A stretch of 64,000 bases of DNA from an uncultured Bacteroidota bacterium (GCA_903837285.1 CAILUD010000231.1:1-64000); one strand, 5' to 3'. Positions 50,430 through 60,145 are shown, numbered from the stretch's first letter. The notes: generated by a model from the letters alone, not told the origin. Made by a program: numbers and translations.

Positions 50430-52292
50430 TTAATTGAAATATTTATTCCACCAATACTGAAATACTAAAAGGTTCCATAGATGAACGGGGCTTTCTGATG
50501 GACTAACAGAGTGCAACTTATTTTTTTGATTTTGAATTTTAGAAAAATTAAAAAGCCCTTGTTTGTTAACTGCTGATTCACTGAGCAATTCGTTTAGCAT
50601 CGGATTTAATTCTTTTTGCAACCAGGGTAAAAGTGGAACTTCGAATCCATGTTTTGGTTTTGATAAAATTTCTGTGGGCAAAATATCTGCAAATGCAGAA
50701 CGTAAAAGTTTTTTTCTTGAAATATTATCAATTTTAAAATCAGATGGAAGAGTAAACATAAAATCGACAATTGTATGATCAAGCATTGGAACACGAACTT
50801 CTAAACCATGCGACATCGACATCATATCTACTTTAAAAAGCATATCATTTGGCAAAACCAGATTCATATCAGTATAAAGCAAAGAATTAAAATCTGAATT
50901 TATATTTTTAAGAATCTCGTTTTTATTTTTTTCAACACTTAAATTATTTACTAGTAATTTATTAATATAATTTTCGCCTGCAAATGTACTCCAATACCAA
51001 TAGCGGTCCTTGTCGTTTTTCAATATTCCTTTACCATAACGCTGCGCCTGTCTTGCCTTATTTGAAAAAGAAGAGTTTCTTGATTTTGGTAAAACCTTTA
51101 AAAATGGCAAAGAAAGTTTTGCCGCTAAATTAACAATACCACCATTTAATGCTTTATAATATGCAAAATGTTTATTATATCCTGCATGTAATTCATCGGC
51201 ACCATCGCCAGATAAAGCTACCGTTACATTTTGCTTTGTTAATCTGCTTAATGCTGAAACAGCAATAGATGAACTATCAGCAAATGGCTCATCAAGATAA
51301 TCTAAAACATGAGTGATTTCTGATAAAAGATCATTTCTTGAAAGTGAAAAAACTGTATGATTAGTATTAAATTTATTTGCAATTATTTGCGCCGAAGAAG
51401 TTTCATCGTAAAAAGCATCTTCTTTAAATCCTACTGAAAAGGTATTTAACTTTGACGTGTTATTTGCTGCAATTGCAGTAACTATACTTGAATCGAGCCC
51501 ACCACTTAAAAACGTGCCAAGTGGAACGTCTGAAATTAATCTTCTTTTTACTGACTCTTCCTGAAGATGTTTAAATTCTTCGACTGCTTCGTTAAAAGTA
51601 ATTTTTGTATTTAATGATTGAATTATAGAATAATATTTTTTAACCTCAACCTTTTTATCTTTTATTTTAATAAAATGCCCTGGTAAAAGTTTATAAACAT
51701 TTTCGAAAATTGTTAAAGGAGCCGGAATATAATTAAGGTGAAGATATAATTTAACCGCCTCATTGTTTAGTGTCTTTGTTATACCAAAGCACAATAAAGC
51801 TTTTATTTCAGACGCAAAAATAATTTGCTGGTTATCTTTATAAAAAACCAAAGGCTTAATTCCATATCTATCACGGGCAATTAACAAAGTTTCCTCTTTG
51901 TTATCATAAATTGCAATGGCAAAACAACCATTTATTTCATTTAAAAAACTCTCACCTTGTTCGATATAAAGATTTAGTAATACCTCTGTATCAGATTGGG
52001 TTTTGAATACAAATCCTTTTTCTAATAATCTTTTTCGGTGATATGGATAATTATAAAATTCGCCATTAAAAACAATAGTGTATCTTCCGGTATTATCAGT
52101 TAATGGCTGATTTGCTGCATCTGAAGTATCAATAACAGAAAGTCGGGTATGACCTAATCCAGTATTTTTATGAAAAAAAATTCCATCACTGTTTGGACCT
52201 CTGTTTTTAAGCAAAGAAACGCTCTGCTTTAAAGATCCTGTCCACTTTTCAGCATTATCGTTAAAATCATATATTCCGCAAATTCCGCACAT
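50430..52292 (-). CDS. asnB: Asparagine synthase (glutamine-hydrolysing)
   Basis: AsnB uses glutamine to amidate aspartate; related enzymes sit in many glycan loci and modify sugars. The 620-residue protein has Cys2 at the N-terminus (MCGICGIYDF), the glutaminase motif NGEFYNYPYHRKRLL, SDTEVLLNLY and the synthetase PP-loop FLSGGLDSSIVTAIA, then LSGDGADELHAGY. The domain order and length fit AsnB. Its place directly upstream of the GT4 suggests it amidates a sugar in this exopolysaccharide, but a housekeeping role is possible. Confidence 0.92.
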   Translation of the reverse strand: MCGICGIYDFNDNAEKWTGSLKQSVSLLKNRGPNSDGIFFHKNTGLGHTRLSVIDTSDAANQPLTDNTGRYTIVFNGEFYNYPYHRKRLLEKGFVFKTQSDTEVLLNLYIEQGESFLNEINGCFAIAIYDNKEETLLIARDRYGIKPLVFYKDNQQIIFASEIKALLCFGITKTLNNEAVKLYLHLNYIPAPLTIFENVYKLLPGHFIKIKDKKVEVKKYYSIIQSLNTKITFNEAVEEFKHLQEESVKRRLISDVPLGTFLSGGLDSSIVTAIAANNTSKLNTFSVGFKEDAFYDETSSAQIIANKFNTNHTVFSLSRNDLLSEITHVLDYLDEPFADSSSIAVSALSRLTKQNVTVALSGDGADELHAGYNKHFAYYKALNGGIVNLAAKLSLPFLKVLPKSRNSSFSNKARQAQRYGKGILKNDKDRYWYWSTFAGENYINKLLVNNLSVEKNKNEILKNINSDFNSLLYTDMNLVLPNDMLFKVDMMSMSHGLEVRVPMLDHTIVDFMFTLPSDFKIDNISRKKLLRSAFADILPTEILSKPKHGFEVPLLPWLQKELNPMLNELLSESAVNKQGLFNFSKIQNQKNKLHSVSPSESPVHLWNLLVFQYWWNKYFN

Positions 52293-52420
52293 GGAGAATG
52301 TTAATTGTTATTTGTTATAAGTTTGAAAAAAGTTAATAAGTTATTTAGTTAATAGTTCAAAAAATTCATTGTACGTGATTTATAGTTTAATGTTCGCAGT
52401 TTATTGTTATTTGTTAATGT

Positions 52421-53818
52421 CTACTCATCCTTTAGAAACATTGGATCCCAAGGTGGTAATTTGGTAGGTGTTTGTTTTAAAATTTCTAAAGTTTTTTCGT
52501 CAATAAATTTCTTTAAAACTACTACTCTAAACATATATTCGTTAAACCATCCATCTGTAATTGCAAGGTATCCGTTATGTCCAGATGAAGCTCCCCAACT
52601 ATTTTCTACCATCCATTTTGTTGGTTTTTCGTTTGCATCAACATCTGCTGCAACCAATGCCATTCCATGCGAAGAGCCACTTTCAAAAGTTATAATTCTG
52701 TCTTTTTTATCCATTCCAAATTTAACACCGTACAAAGATTGATAATCATAATTCTCAAGTGATAATAATCCAGCATCTGTATTTAATTGTTTTCCTACAT
52801 CGCATGAGAAATACATTGCCTCATTACTTTTTATAGAAGTTATTGCGAATTTTTTAATCTCATCAACTGGTAAATTTATATAAAGCCAATTACGGCCTTC
52901 CATAACATTTCTATCATATTCTATTTCATATAATTTATAATATGGTCGCGATGGATCATTCATTAATAAAACATAATCTGTAAAATTAACATTAGGCAAA
53001 GACTCAGAAAAAAATGATTTAGGAGTGTAAGATTTTAACGGACTTATTATACCATCTTTTGACTGATAACGCCATGAAAATTCCTTTGGTGGTTTTCCTA
53101 AATTAAGAACAAGAATTCTATAAACATCGCCTAACATTTCAATTTTTTTTGTTCTTATTTTATCATCGATAGATTTGTTTTCTTTCATTTTTCTTAATTC
53201 CAAACCATTCTCCCTTAATTTTGTAGTCAGAACTTTTTGTAATGCTGAAGTACTTTCGCTGGAATTTGTTTCAGGCATTGCTTCTTTTGGAACCAAACCA
53301 TATTTCTCAACCAGATTTGTTAATGAATTCCATACGCCACCATCGCCAATGGGATTTTTAAAAAACCACTCAACAGTTTTATCATCCATTTGTTTGTCGG
53401 AAGAAAGTATTATTCCTTCTAGAAAAAGATTAGCTTTCTCGAGTAAATCATAAAAATACAAATAGTTAGTACTGAACTCAAACGAACTTAGATTATAATT
53501 TTTAATCACCTTTGGTCTTAAAATATTTAACCCGGTAAACATCCAGCAACGACCGGAACTTTTTTGGTCAGTGATCCCAGATACATCAACTTTATATTTA
53601 AAAAAGAAATCTGTTTTGCCAATATTTTCGCGATTTACAGAAAGTTTTTTTAACTCATTTGCCGAAACTGCATTTTGAATTGCTTTATCGCTGGGTGTTG
53701 AAACAAAAGATTTTTCAATTTGTTGTAAAACTTCATTTGAAATTGAAACAGAATTATTTTGTGAGTATCCTGCTTTAGCCATAATAATTAGGATTATTGA
53801 AATTAAAATCTTTTTCAT
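52421..53818 (-). CDS. Exported C1B peptidase (bleomycin hydrolase/aminopeptidase C-like)
   Basis: The 465-residue protein has a signal peptide (1-20, MKKILISIILIIMAKAGYSQ). It also has the papain-like catalytic set of the PepC branch: Cys91 in QKSSGRCWMFTGLNILR, His in SGSSHGMALVAADV and Asn in KWMVENSWGASSG. PepC enzymes are normally cytoplasmic; the signal sequence here points to a periplasmic form, as seen for Bacteroidota C1B proteins. The final residues (KLPPWDPMFLKDE) give the short C-terminal arm that blocks the cleft in this family. Confidence 0.92.
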   Translation of the reverse strand: MKKILISIILIIMAKAGYSQNNSVSISNEVLQQIEKSFVSTPSDKAIQNAVSANELKKLSVNRENIGKTDFFFKYKVDVSGITDQKSSGRCWMFTGLNILRPKVIKNYNLSSFEFSTNYLYFYDLLEKANLFLEGIILSSDKQMDDKTVEWFFKNPIGDGGVWNSLTNLVEKYGLVPKEAMPETNSSESTSALQKVLTTKLRENGLELRKMKENKSIDDKIRTKKIEMLGDVYRILVLNLGKPPKEFSWRYQSKDGIISPLKSYTPKSFFSESLPNVNFTDYVLLMNDPSRPYYKLYEIEYDRNVMEGRNWLYINLPVDEIKKFAITSIKSNEAMYFSCDVGKQLNTDAGLLSLENYDYQSLYGVKFGMDKKDRIITFESGSSHGMALVAADVDANEKPTKWMVENSWGASSGHNGYLAITDGWFNEYMFRVVVLKKFIDEKTLEILKQTPTKLPPWDPMFLKDE

Positions 53819-53966
53819 GTTATAAATTTTTTGTAAAGATACGGAATTTGGATTTATTAAAGAATTTGCCGCTGATAATCGCAGATTTATACGGATTAAA
53901 ATTACTTTAACTAGCTTCTTAACTCATATGATTATTAATAACTAAGCGATAATTTGACAATAGAGA

Positions 53967-54353
53967 TTAAATTAGTTTTCTCCAAAACTTTCTTTTATAA
54001 AACCAACCAAAAGTTATTGAAGCAATTAAAGCTCCTGAGCAATTTGCAATAAAATCGAAAATATCTTGTGACCGTTTATTAAAAACTGTTCCTTGTAAAA
54101 TTTCGAGAAGTCCACCATAAACAAAACACAATAAAGTTATAAGCATAATTTGCTTAACAGTCTGTTTCCCTTTTTGCTTTGTTACACCAGCTAAAATTAA
54201 AAGACATAAAACGAAATACCACATAAAATGAATTACTTTATCAAGTCCAGGGATAATAATAAATTTTACTCCGTCTAATGAGTCACCAGAAATTGTGCTT
54301 CCAATAAAAATAAGCGTTGCCCAAATAAGTGCTTTTATATACGAAGAATTCAT
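53967..54353 (-). CDS. VanZ-family membrane protein
   Basis: The 128-residue protein has four membrane helices (about 7-20, 38-58, 67-84 and 100-120) with KVIHFMWYFVLCLLIL and YGGLLEILQGTVFNKRSQD-type motifs. The acidic EILQ near helix three and the SQDIFDFIANCSG end are typical of VanZ proteins. Bacteroidota VanZ members are of unknown role. It is divergent from hemW with a 53-base gap. Confidence 0.88.
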   Translation of the reverse strand: MNSSYIKALIWATLIFIGSTISGDSLDGVKFIIIPGLDKVIHFMWYFVLCLLILAGVTKQKGKQTVKQIMLITLLCFVYGGLLEILQGTVFNKRSQDIFDFIANCSGALIASITFGWFYKRKFWRKLI

Positions 54354-54406
54354 TTTTTAAAAAATCAAGTTGTAAAAGTATAAAATTCAGCGTAGGTTTG
54401 TTGTCA

Positions 54407-55537
54407 ATGGCAGGCATATATTTTCATATCCCTTTTTGTAAAACTCGTTGCAGTTACTGCGATTTTTTTTCGTCTGTTTCTGAAGAATATATTCCAAAAA
54501 TTATTGAGGCAGAAATTAAAGAATTAGAATTTAAAAAAGAATATTTAAACTGCGAAACCATTGAAACAATATACTTTGGCGGGGGTACTCCTTCTTTTAT
54601 CTCAGAAAACAATATTCAACAGTTATTAAATTCGGTTTATAAAAATTTTAAAGTTTGTGATAATCCAGAAATAACAATTGAGGTAAATCCCGATGATATT
54701 AGTTCGCAAAAAGCTAATTCATTTTTTTCTTTTGGTATTAATAGAGTGAGCATGGGAACTCAATCTTTTAATGACGATATTTTAAAATTTTTAAATAGAA
54801 GGCACAACTCAAAACAAGCCCTAAAATCAATTGGGATATTAAAGCAATCCGGGTTTAAAAATATAAGTATCGATTTAATTTATGGTATTCCTAATTTAAA
54901 TAATTATGAATGGGAAAAAACTATTGATACAGCTTTGCAATTAAACATTCAACATATTTCTGCATACCATCTAAGTTTCGAAAAAGGAACAAAAATTCAC
55001 CAACAATTAAAAACTAAAGAAATATTTGCTTTGCAAGATGATGATAGCGTTAATCAATATAATCTTCTTTGTAAAAAATTAAAAAACAATAGTTTTGAGC
55101 ATTACGAAATTTCAAATTTTTCTTTACCTGAATTTAATTCCAAACATAACAGTAGTTACTGGGAAGGGAAAAAATATGGTGGAATAGGTCCATCATCACA
55201 TTCATTTAATGGAAATTCGCGACAATGGAATGTTTCAGATATTGAGAAATATATAAAAGGCGTTATTTCTAATAAGGGATATTTCACAAAAGAAAACCTA
55301 TCTTTAAATCAGAAATACAATGAATATATTTTAACCCGCTTAAGAACAAATAAAGGAGTTAGCGATAAAGAAATTTTAGTTAATTTTGGAGAAAATATTT
55401 TAAACCATTTCTTAACTGAAATTAAATTGTTAACAAATAGCAATAAAGTAATATTAACAAATAACAATAATTACAGCATTTCAGAAGAAAATTGGTTTAT
55501 TTCTGATGGAATTATTGCTCAATTATGTAAAATCTAA
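54407..55537 (+). CDS. hemW: HemW-like radical SAM protein (coproporphyrinogen III oxidase-like)
   Basis: The 376-residue protein starts at the ATG at 54407 (MAGIYFHIPFCKTRCSYCDF). An in-frame ATG at 54329 would add 26 residues unlike the family and would run across the start of the divergent VanZ gene, so I reject it. The radical SAM CxxxCxxC motif is complete. FGGGTPSFISENN, EVNPDDISSQK and GTQSFNDDILKFLNRRH follow, the blocks of HemW heme chaperones, and the C-terminal domain includes the GIGPSSHSFNG loop. Function by family: heme insertion. Confidence 0.92.
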   Translation: MAGIYFHIPFCKTRCSYCDFFSSVSEEYIPKIIEAEIKELEFKKEYLNCETIETIYFGGGTPSFISENNIQQLLNSVYKNFKVCDNPEITIEVNPDDISSQKANSFFSFGINRVSMGTQSFNDDILKFLNRRHNSKQALKSIGILKQSGFKNISIDLIYGIPNLNNYEWEKTIDTALQLNIQHISAYHLSFEKGTKIHQQLKTKEIFALQDDDSVNQYNLLCKKLKNNSFEHYEISNFSLPEFNSKHNSSYWEGKKYGGIGPSSHSFNGNSRQWNVSDIEKYIKGVISNKGYFTKENLSLNQKYNEYILTRLRTNKGVSDKEILVNFGENILNHFLTEIKLLTNSNKVILTNNNNYSISEENWFISDGIIAQLCKI

Positions 55538-55542
55538 ATTTT

Positions 55543-55980
55543 ATGATAAAAGTTGTAGCATTTGACATTAACGATACAGAGAAACTAAAATATGCATTAG
55601 CTATCAGACGAGAAGTTTTTGTAAAAGAGCAAGGCGTTGAAAAATCACTTGAGCAGGACAATCTTGAAGATACGGCACAACATTATCTGGCATATTATCA
55701 TGATTTAGCCGTTGGAACTGCCAGATGGAGAGTTACTGAAAATGGCATTAAATTCGAAAGATTTGCGGTGTTACACGATTATAGAAACAAAAAAATTGGT
55801 CAGGCACTTTTAGATTCAGCAATATTTGATGCTAAAATATTAGGGAAAACAATTTATTTACATGCCCAAAAATCGGCAGTAAATTTTTATTTAAGAAATG
55901 GGTTTAGTCCAATTGGAGAACCATACTTTGAAGCTGGAATTGAGCACATAACAATGAATTGGTTTGAAGATCTTTTTTAA
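55543..55980 (+). CDS. GNAT-family N-acetyltransferase
   Basis: The 145-residue protein has the GNAT core: ALAIRREVFVKEQGVEKSLEQD (motif of the ElaA-like group), KFERFAVLHDYRNKKIGQALL as the acetyl-CoA binding site and GKTIYLHAQKSAVNFYLRNGF. Substrate unknown. It starts 5 bases after the stop of hemW and is likely cotranscribed with it. Confidence 0.9.
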   Translation: MIKVVAFDINDTEKLKYALAIRREVFVKEQGVEKSLEQDNLEDTAQHYLAYYHDLAVGTARWRVTENGIKFERFAVLHDYRNKKIGQALLDSAIFDAKILGKTIYLHAQKSAVNFYLRNGFSPIGEPYFEAGIEHITMNWFEDLF

Positions 55981-56038
55981 ATTAGAAACTGCTTTGAATT
56001 TTAAACTAAGTTAACATGATGATAAATACACTTACCAT

Positions 56039-56122
56039 AAAATCAATTTATTTGCCCTAACCCTAAAGGGAATAAATTGATTTTCAACACTCCCTCTAGG
56101 GCTGGGGAAAATGTTGAAAATC
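56039..56122. repeat. Overlapping inverted repeats with alternative stems
   Basis: aaaatcaatttatt (56039-56052) pairs perfectly with aataaattgatttt (56071-56084). The gatttt part of that second arm also begins an 11-base arm (gattttcaaca, 56079-56089) that pairs with tgttgaaaatc (56112-56122), so the two stems exclude each other. The loops hold ccctaaccctaaaggg and tccctctagggctgggg, GC-rich tracts unlike the surroundings. Confidence 0.6.
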
Positions 56123-56236
56123 ATAACAGTGTATTGAATTTTTAAAATTTTAAACAGTTTCTTAAACTTTTTTAATTCTTTTAGGAATGGTTTTCGGTTG
56201 AAAATACCTTACTTTTACATATTCAAAAAAAAACAT

Positions 56237-57187
56237 ATGAAAGTAAAAACTTATAATATTTGGTTAATACTTAGCATAACTATAATTTTTCAGACTATTA
56301 CTTTTACTGCATATACCCAATCGCCTCAAAAAATAAACTATCAGGCTGTAATTAGAAATATTACAGGTGATGTTTTACAAAATACTGTTTTAGGAATGCG
56401 TGTAAGTATTATTAATGGTTCAGCTTCTGGTACCATTATTTACCAGGAGACATATAACCCAAATCCCCAGTCGAATGCTTATGGAGTTGTTAATATCGAA
56501 ATTGGTAGTGGGATTCCAATTATTGGAACATTTTCTTCGATAAATTGGGGAAACGGTCCTTTTTTTATTAAAATTGAAACTGACCCTACAGGTTTAACAA
56601 ATTACACTTTAATTAGTACAAACCAGCTTATAAGTGTGCCTTATGCTTTTTATGCAGAATATAGTGGTTCAACACCACCAAAACATTATGTAGGTGAATT
56701 TTTTGAAGGTGGTATAATTTTTTATGTTGATTATACTGGAAATCACGGATTAATCTGCAGTTTAATTGATTTAAGCACGGCTATGACATGGAGCGATTTC
56801 CCTACAACAGCAATAGGAGTATCTGCACAAAGTGATTGGAACGGAAAAACAAATTCAACTGCAATTATTTTACAAAGTGCTTCAACAAGTACTGCCGATG
56901 TTTGCAATAACTACACTAATTCTAATTACGGAACAGGGGTTTATTCCGATTGGTATTTACCAGCTATCGACCAATTAAGTTTAATTTACCACGCAAAATA
57001 TCAATTAAACAAAGCCATTGACACTGATGGAAACGCTGCAACCACTTTATTAACAAAGCACCCATACTGGTCATCAACAGAAAGCACTAGTATAAGCGCA
57101 TGGGCATATGATTTTGTAACTGGAAGTGTAATTGGAAACGACAAACTTTGCACACCAATATATGTACGTGCAATCAGAGATTTTTAA
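56237..57187 (+). CDS. Exported FISUMP/DUF1566-like protein
   Basis: The 316-residue protein starts at the ATG at 56237 so that a normal signal peptide (IWLILSITIIFQTITFTAYTQ) is at the N-terminus; the longer frame adds 13 residues before it. QKINYQAVIRNITGDVL follows, an opening seen in many Bacteroidota secreted proteins, then strand-rich sequence to about 160. The C-terminal DUF1566/FISUMP-like domain has GGIIFYVDYTGNHGLICS and YSDWYLPAIDQLSLIYHAK, ending YVRAIRDF. No T9SS tail is seen. Function unknown. Confidence 0.75.
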   Translation: MKVKTYNIWLILSITIIFQTITFTAYTQSPQKINYQAVIRNITGDVLQNTVLGMRVSIINGSASGTIIYQETYNPNPQSNAYGVVNIEIGSGIPIIGTFSSINWGNGPFFIKIETDPTGLTNYTLISTNQLISVPYAFYAEYSGSTPPKHYVGEFFEGGIIFYVDYTGNHGLICSLIDLSTAMTWSDFPTTAIGVSAQSDWNGKTNSTAIILQSASTSTADVCNNYTNSNYGTGVYSDWYLPAIDQLSLIYHAKYQLNKAIDTDGNAATTLLTKHPYWSSTESTSISAWAYDFVTGSVIGNDKLCTPIYVRAIRDF

Positions 57188-57188
57188 A

Positions 57189-59324
57189 TTAAATATCTGC
57201 CATAAACGCCCCGCTATTAGTTACTGCAAAGCATTCTACTTTTAACTTTTTGGATTCTTCAATCCATTTACTAATTCTCCACTTTGAATTAGATGCATCA
57301 ATAATAATTTGAGAAGGATTATAAACTTTTAAAATATCCGAAATGTTCATATAAACATTATTTGATAACACTATGTACTCTACATCTAACTTTTTTGTAC
57401 TTTGCTCTAGTATTATAAATTTATCTCTTATTGCAACTATTCTGCATCCATAAAAATTAAAATAATTCTTTTTGAAGAACAAGTTATCATTATTAGTAAT
57501 TAAAAGATTAGTAAATAAAAACTGTTCTTTTAACTGCGAAAAAGGGATTATTCTTTCTTTTCCAACACCTAGCATCAACCAATTTCCCTTTAAAGAATTA
57601 AGCATATTTGTTTTTTGAGGAACTATATCACTAAAAAGAACATTTTTTGAGCCGTCAATAAAATTAATCGAAGAAACACCTCTAATGTTGTATACATATA
57701 GTTTTCGCTGTTCTAGGGTATTAATTTTTTTGTAAATACTAAAACAAAGAATGAGTATTATAGAAATAAGGAAGTATCTTAAATAAATTATTTTTTTATA
57801 CACAATGAATAATGTTACCAAAATCAAGGACAAATAAAACAAGAGCATTAACGGCAGATTAAAAGGAATATCTTTTGAAACAGATCCTGGCAAATTTTCG
57901 ATATACTGGCACGACCAATTCATTAAATCTACAAGTTTAATAAGTCCTTTTGCAACCCATGTGGCACCCCACTCCCATGGCGAAATTGCAAACAAAATCA
58001 TTGCAAGATATATTATTAAAGTAGATAGCGGTATAACAATAAGCCCACTTATTAAAAAATAATTTGGAAATTGATGAAAATAATATAAACTTAAAGGAAA
58101 AGTTACCAGCTGTGCAGCAATTCCCACAGAAGTTAATGCCCATATCCAATCAATAATTTTATATTTAAAATACAATAACTTATAAATCATTGGTTGATAA
58201 TAAACAATTCCTAATAATGCCAGATAGCTCAATTGAAAGCCTACATCAAATAACATTAAAGGATTAACAATTAGCAAAATTAATGCTGATGCAGAAAGTG
58301 AATTGTAAATATTAGTCTGACGATTAAATGCCCTACCTATAACAACAAAACTAAACATAGCCGCAGCCCTTAATACTGCTGGCGATAAACCTGTGAGCAG
58401 AGCATATCCCCATAAAAAAAGAACAATAATTATTGTTTTTAGTATGATAAGCCGTTTCTTCTTCGACATAAAAAACAATAAAAAATCTAAAACAACAAAC
58501 ACAATTCCAACATGCAATCCGCTAACAGATAGCACATGCATTGCACCAGATGAGATATAGGCTTGTTTAACTTCTGAATCAAGTTCATTTACATAGCCAA
58601 GAGTAAGCGCAGAAGTAACAGAAAACGCATCACCTTTAAATCCATATTTTACTAATACCGAAAGAATATTTTTTCTTAAATTATCTGCAAATAATAATAT
58701 TCCGCCATCAGGTTTTGAACTAATCATTTTCCAATTAGCCGATTTTAAATATGCCTGATGAGTAATTAAGTGGAATGCCAGATATTGTTTGTAATCAAAC
58801 TCTTTAGGGTTTCCTGCATTCTCTATTTCCTGTAATGCAGGCTCAAAAATTATTCTATCTCCATTTTTTAAAGTCGCTGATTTTTTATCTTTTTGAAAAT
58901 ATAAAATTACTTTTCCATCAGTACTTAACCATTCATTATTTGAGCGTATAGCCTGTATTTCGAGAACAGTTTTTATCGACTTCTCTTTTTCTGTAGGTTG
59001 TTCAATTATCTCACCTAAAAGATATCCTGATTTGCTGTTTACAAAAAAATCTTTCTTTACTGCATATTGTGATGTTAATACAAAAGCGGAAATAAACAAC
59101 ACAATATTAAGGACTATTCCCCATAACGGAGCGAGAGAATACTTTGAACGAAGAGCTGGAATTATTTGAAAAACAAATAAGAAAATAAATAAAAAACAAA
59201 TTCCAAAAAGAATCCAGTTTATTTGTAATTCCGGGAAATATCTACAAAAAACAATTCCCAGAATAAAAGGTAAAACGAGTCTTACAAATGGAATATTCGA
59301 AAAAGTCGAAACCTTTAATTGCAT
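57189..59324 (-). CDS. comEC: ComEC/Rec2-family DNA uptake channel protein
   Basis: ComEC carries single-stranded DNA across the inner membrane during transformation. The 711-residue protein has an N-terminal OB-like domain (about 90-200), the competence membrane domain with GAMHVLSVSGLHVGIVFVVL and YALLTGLSPAVLRAAAMFS, and about ten helices. Its C-terminus (about 530-711) is in the place of the metallo-beta-lactamase domain, but the HxHxDH motif is absent. It lies 23 bases after a small lipoprotein gene on the same strand. Confidence 0.88.
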   Translation of the reverse strand: MQLKVSTFSNIPFVRLVLPFILGIVFCRYFPELQINWILFGICFLFIFLFVFQIIPALRSKYSLAPLWGIVLNIVLFISAFVLTSQYAVKKDFFVNSKSGYLLGEIIEQPTEKEKSIKTVLEIQAIRSNNEWLSTDGKVILYFQKDKKSATLKNGDRIIFEPALQEIENAGNPKEFDYKQYLAFHLITHQAYLKSANWKMISSKPDGGILLFADNLRKNILSVLVKYGFKGDAFSVTSALTLGYVNELDSEVKQAYISSGAMHVLSVSGLHVGIVFVVLDFLLFFMSKKKRLIILKTIIIVLFLWGYALLTGLSPAVLRAAAMFSFVVIGRAFNRQTNIYNSLSASALILLIVNPLMLFDVGFQLSYLALLGIVYYQPMIYKLLYFKYKIIDWIWALTSVGIAAQLVTFPLSLYYFHQFPNYFLISGLIVIPLSTLIIYLAMILFAISPWEWGATWVAKGLIKLVDLMNWSCQYIENLPGSVSKDIPFNLPLMLLFYLSLILVTLFIVYKKIIYLRYFLISIILILCFSIYKKINTLEQRKLYVYNIRGVSSINFIDGSKNVLFSDIVPQKTNMLNSLKGNWLMLGVGKERIIPFSQLKEQFLFTNLLITNNDNLFFKKNYFNFYGCRIVAIRDKFIILEQSTKKLDVEYIVLSNNVYMNISDILKVYNPSQIIIDASNSKWRISKWIEESKKLKVECFAVTNSGAFMADI

Positions 59325-59347
59325 TTGTAAATGTTACAATTTAAACT

Positions 59348-59590
59348 CTATTTACAAAAGAATTTTATTGTGGTATCTGCATTAACTATGCTATCAGCAA
59401 AACTATCCCATAAAATAACATCTCCACCGCAAAGTCGTTTAAAGTCCAAAGTGTCTTTTGGAATATCGGGATTACGATACTTTATTTTATAACAATTTTT
59501 ACAAACAGGTGTCTCTTCTTCAGCTAATTTTTCGCATGACATAAAAACTGCTCCGCTAATAATCGCAATAAATAAAATAAGCTTTTTCAT
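59348..59590 (-). CDS. Small Cys-containing lipoprotein
   Basis: The 80-residue product has a lipobox (FMSC, Cys19). The mature part carries four more cysteines: CKNC, one in KRLCGG and one in the final FFCK. Two disulfides are plausible. I recognise no family beyond similar short Bacteroidota lipoproteins. It sits 5 bases past the TPR-like lipoprotein gene, so it is part of the ruvX-def transcript. Confidence 0.65.
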   Translation of the reverse strand: MKKLILFIAIISGAVFMSCEKLAEEETPVCKNCYKIKYRNPDIPKDTLDFKRLCGGDVILWDSFADSIVNADTTIKFFCK

Positions 59591-59595
59591 TTGTA

Positions 59596-60144
59596 TTAAG
59601 TGTTAGGTGAGGTTTTATTCTTCTCTTTTTCTTGAAATGATTTTATAAGATCTTCGGGCGATTTGCCTATATTCTCTATCATTACCTTGGTATCTTTTGC
59701 TAATGCATGATTTGGATATTTTTCGACAAATCTTTCATAATGAAATTTAGCTTTTTCAACATCTAGTAATAGATTTTCATAAACAAATCCTTGCATAAAA
59801 ATGCAAACTGCAACTTTAGGAAAATCGGGATAGTCATTTTCAATTCTTTCATAATATGTTAAAGATAGCCTGCCTTTACTTAATGATTTACAAATTTCTG
59901 CGGCTCTAAATAAATATTCTGCCGATGCAGTATCATCAGGGTTTTGAGTCGCAAATCTGGAATATAATAATATCGCATTGTTTGCTGCTCCAATATCTAA
60001 GGACATCACAGTATCTGAATATATTTTTTTTTCAATTTGTTGAATTTCTACAAGCAATTTGTTTTTATCAACAATAGGTTTTTTTGCAGGTGTGCAAGCA
60101 AATATTCCCGAAACAAAAATAATTAATAGTAGAAAGTTTTTCAT
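59596..60144 (-). CDS. TPR-like lipoprotein
   Basis: The protein of about 182 residues starts at the ATG at 60144, 1 base after the def stop; an ATG at 60162 would overlap def by 17 bases and delay the signal peptide. A lipobox (IFAC) follows the hydrophobic start. The rest is helical with TPR-like pairs: ASAEYLFRAAEICKSLSKGR and AKFHYERFVEKYPNHALAKD. It resembles BamD-type or Ycf3-type repeats but is too short for a BamD. Envelope role unknown. Confidence 0.75.
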   Translation of the reverse strand: MKNFLLLIIFVSGIFACTPAKKPIVDKNKLLVEIQQIEKKIYSDTVMSLDIGAANNAILLYSRFATQNPDDTASAEYLFRAAEICKSLSKGRLSLTYYERIENDYPDFPKVAVCIFMQGFVYENLLLDVEKAKFHYERFVEKYPNHALAKDTKVMIENIGKSPEDLIKSFQEKEKNKTSPNT

Positions 60145-60145
60145 A

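Noticed and set aside
54329-54406. Longer start for hemW at 54329
   Set aside because: The extra 26 residues are not family-like and the segment overlaps the start of the VanZ gene. MAGIYFHIPFC at 54407 is the usual beginning.
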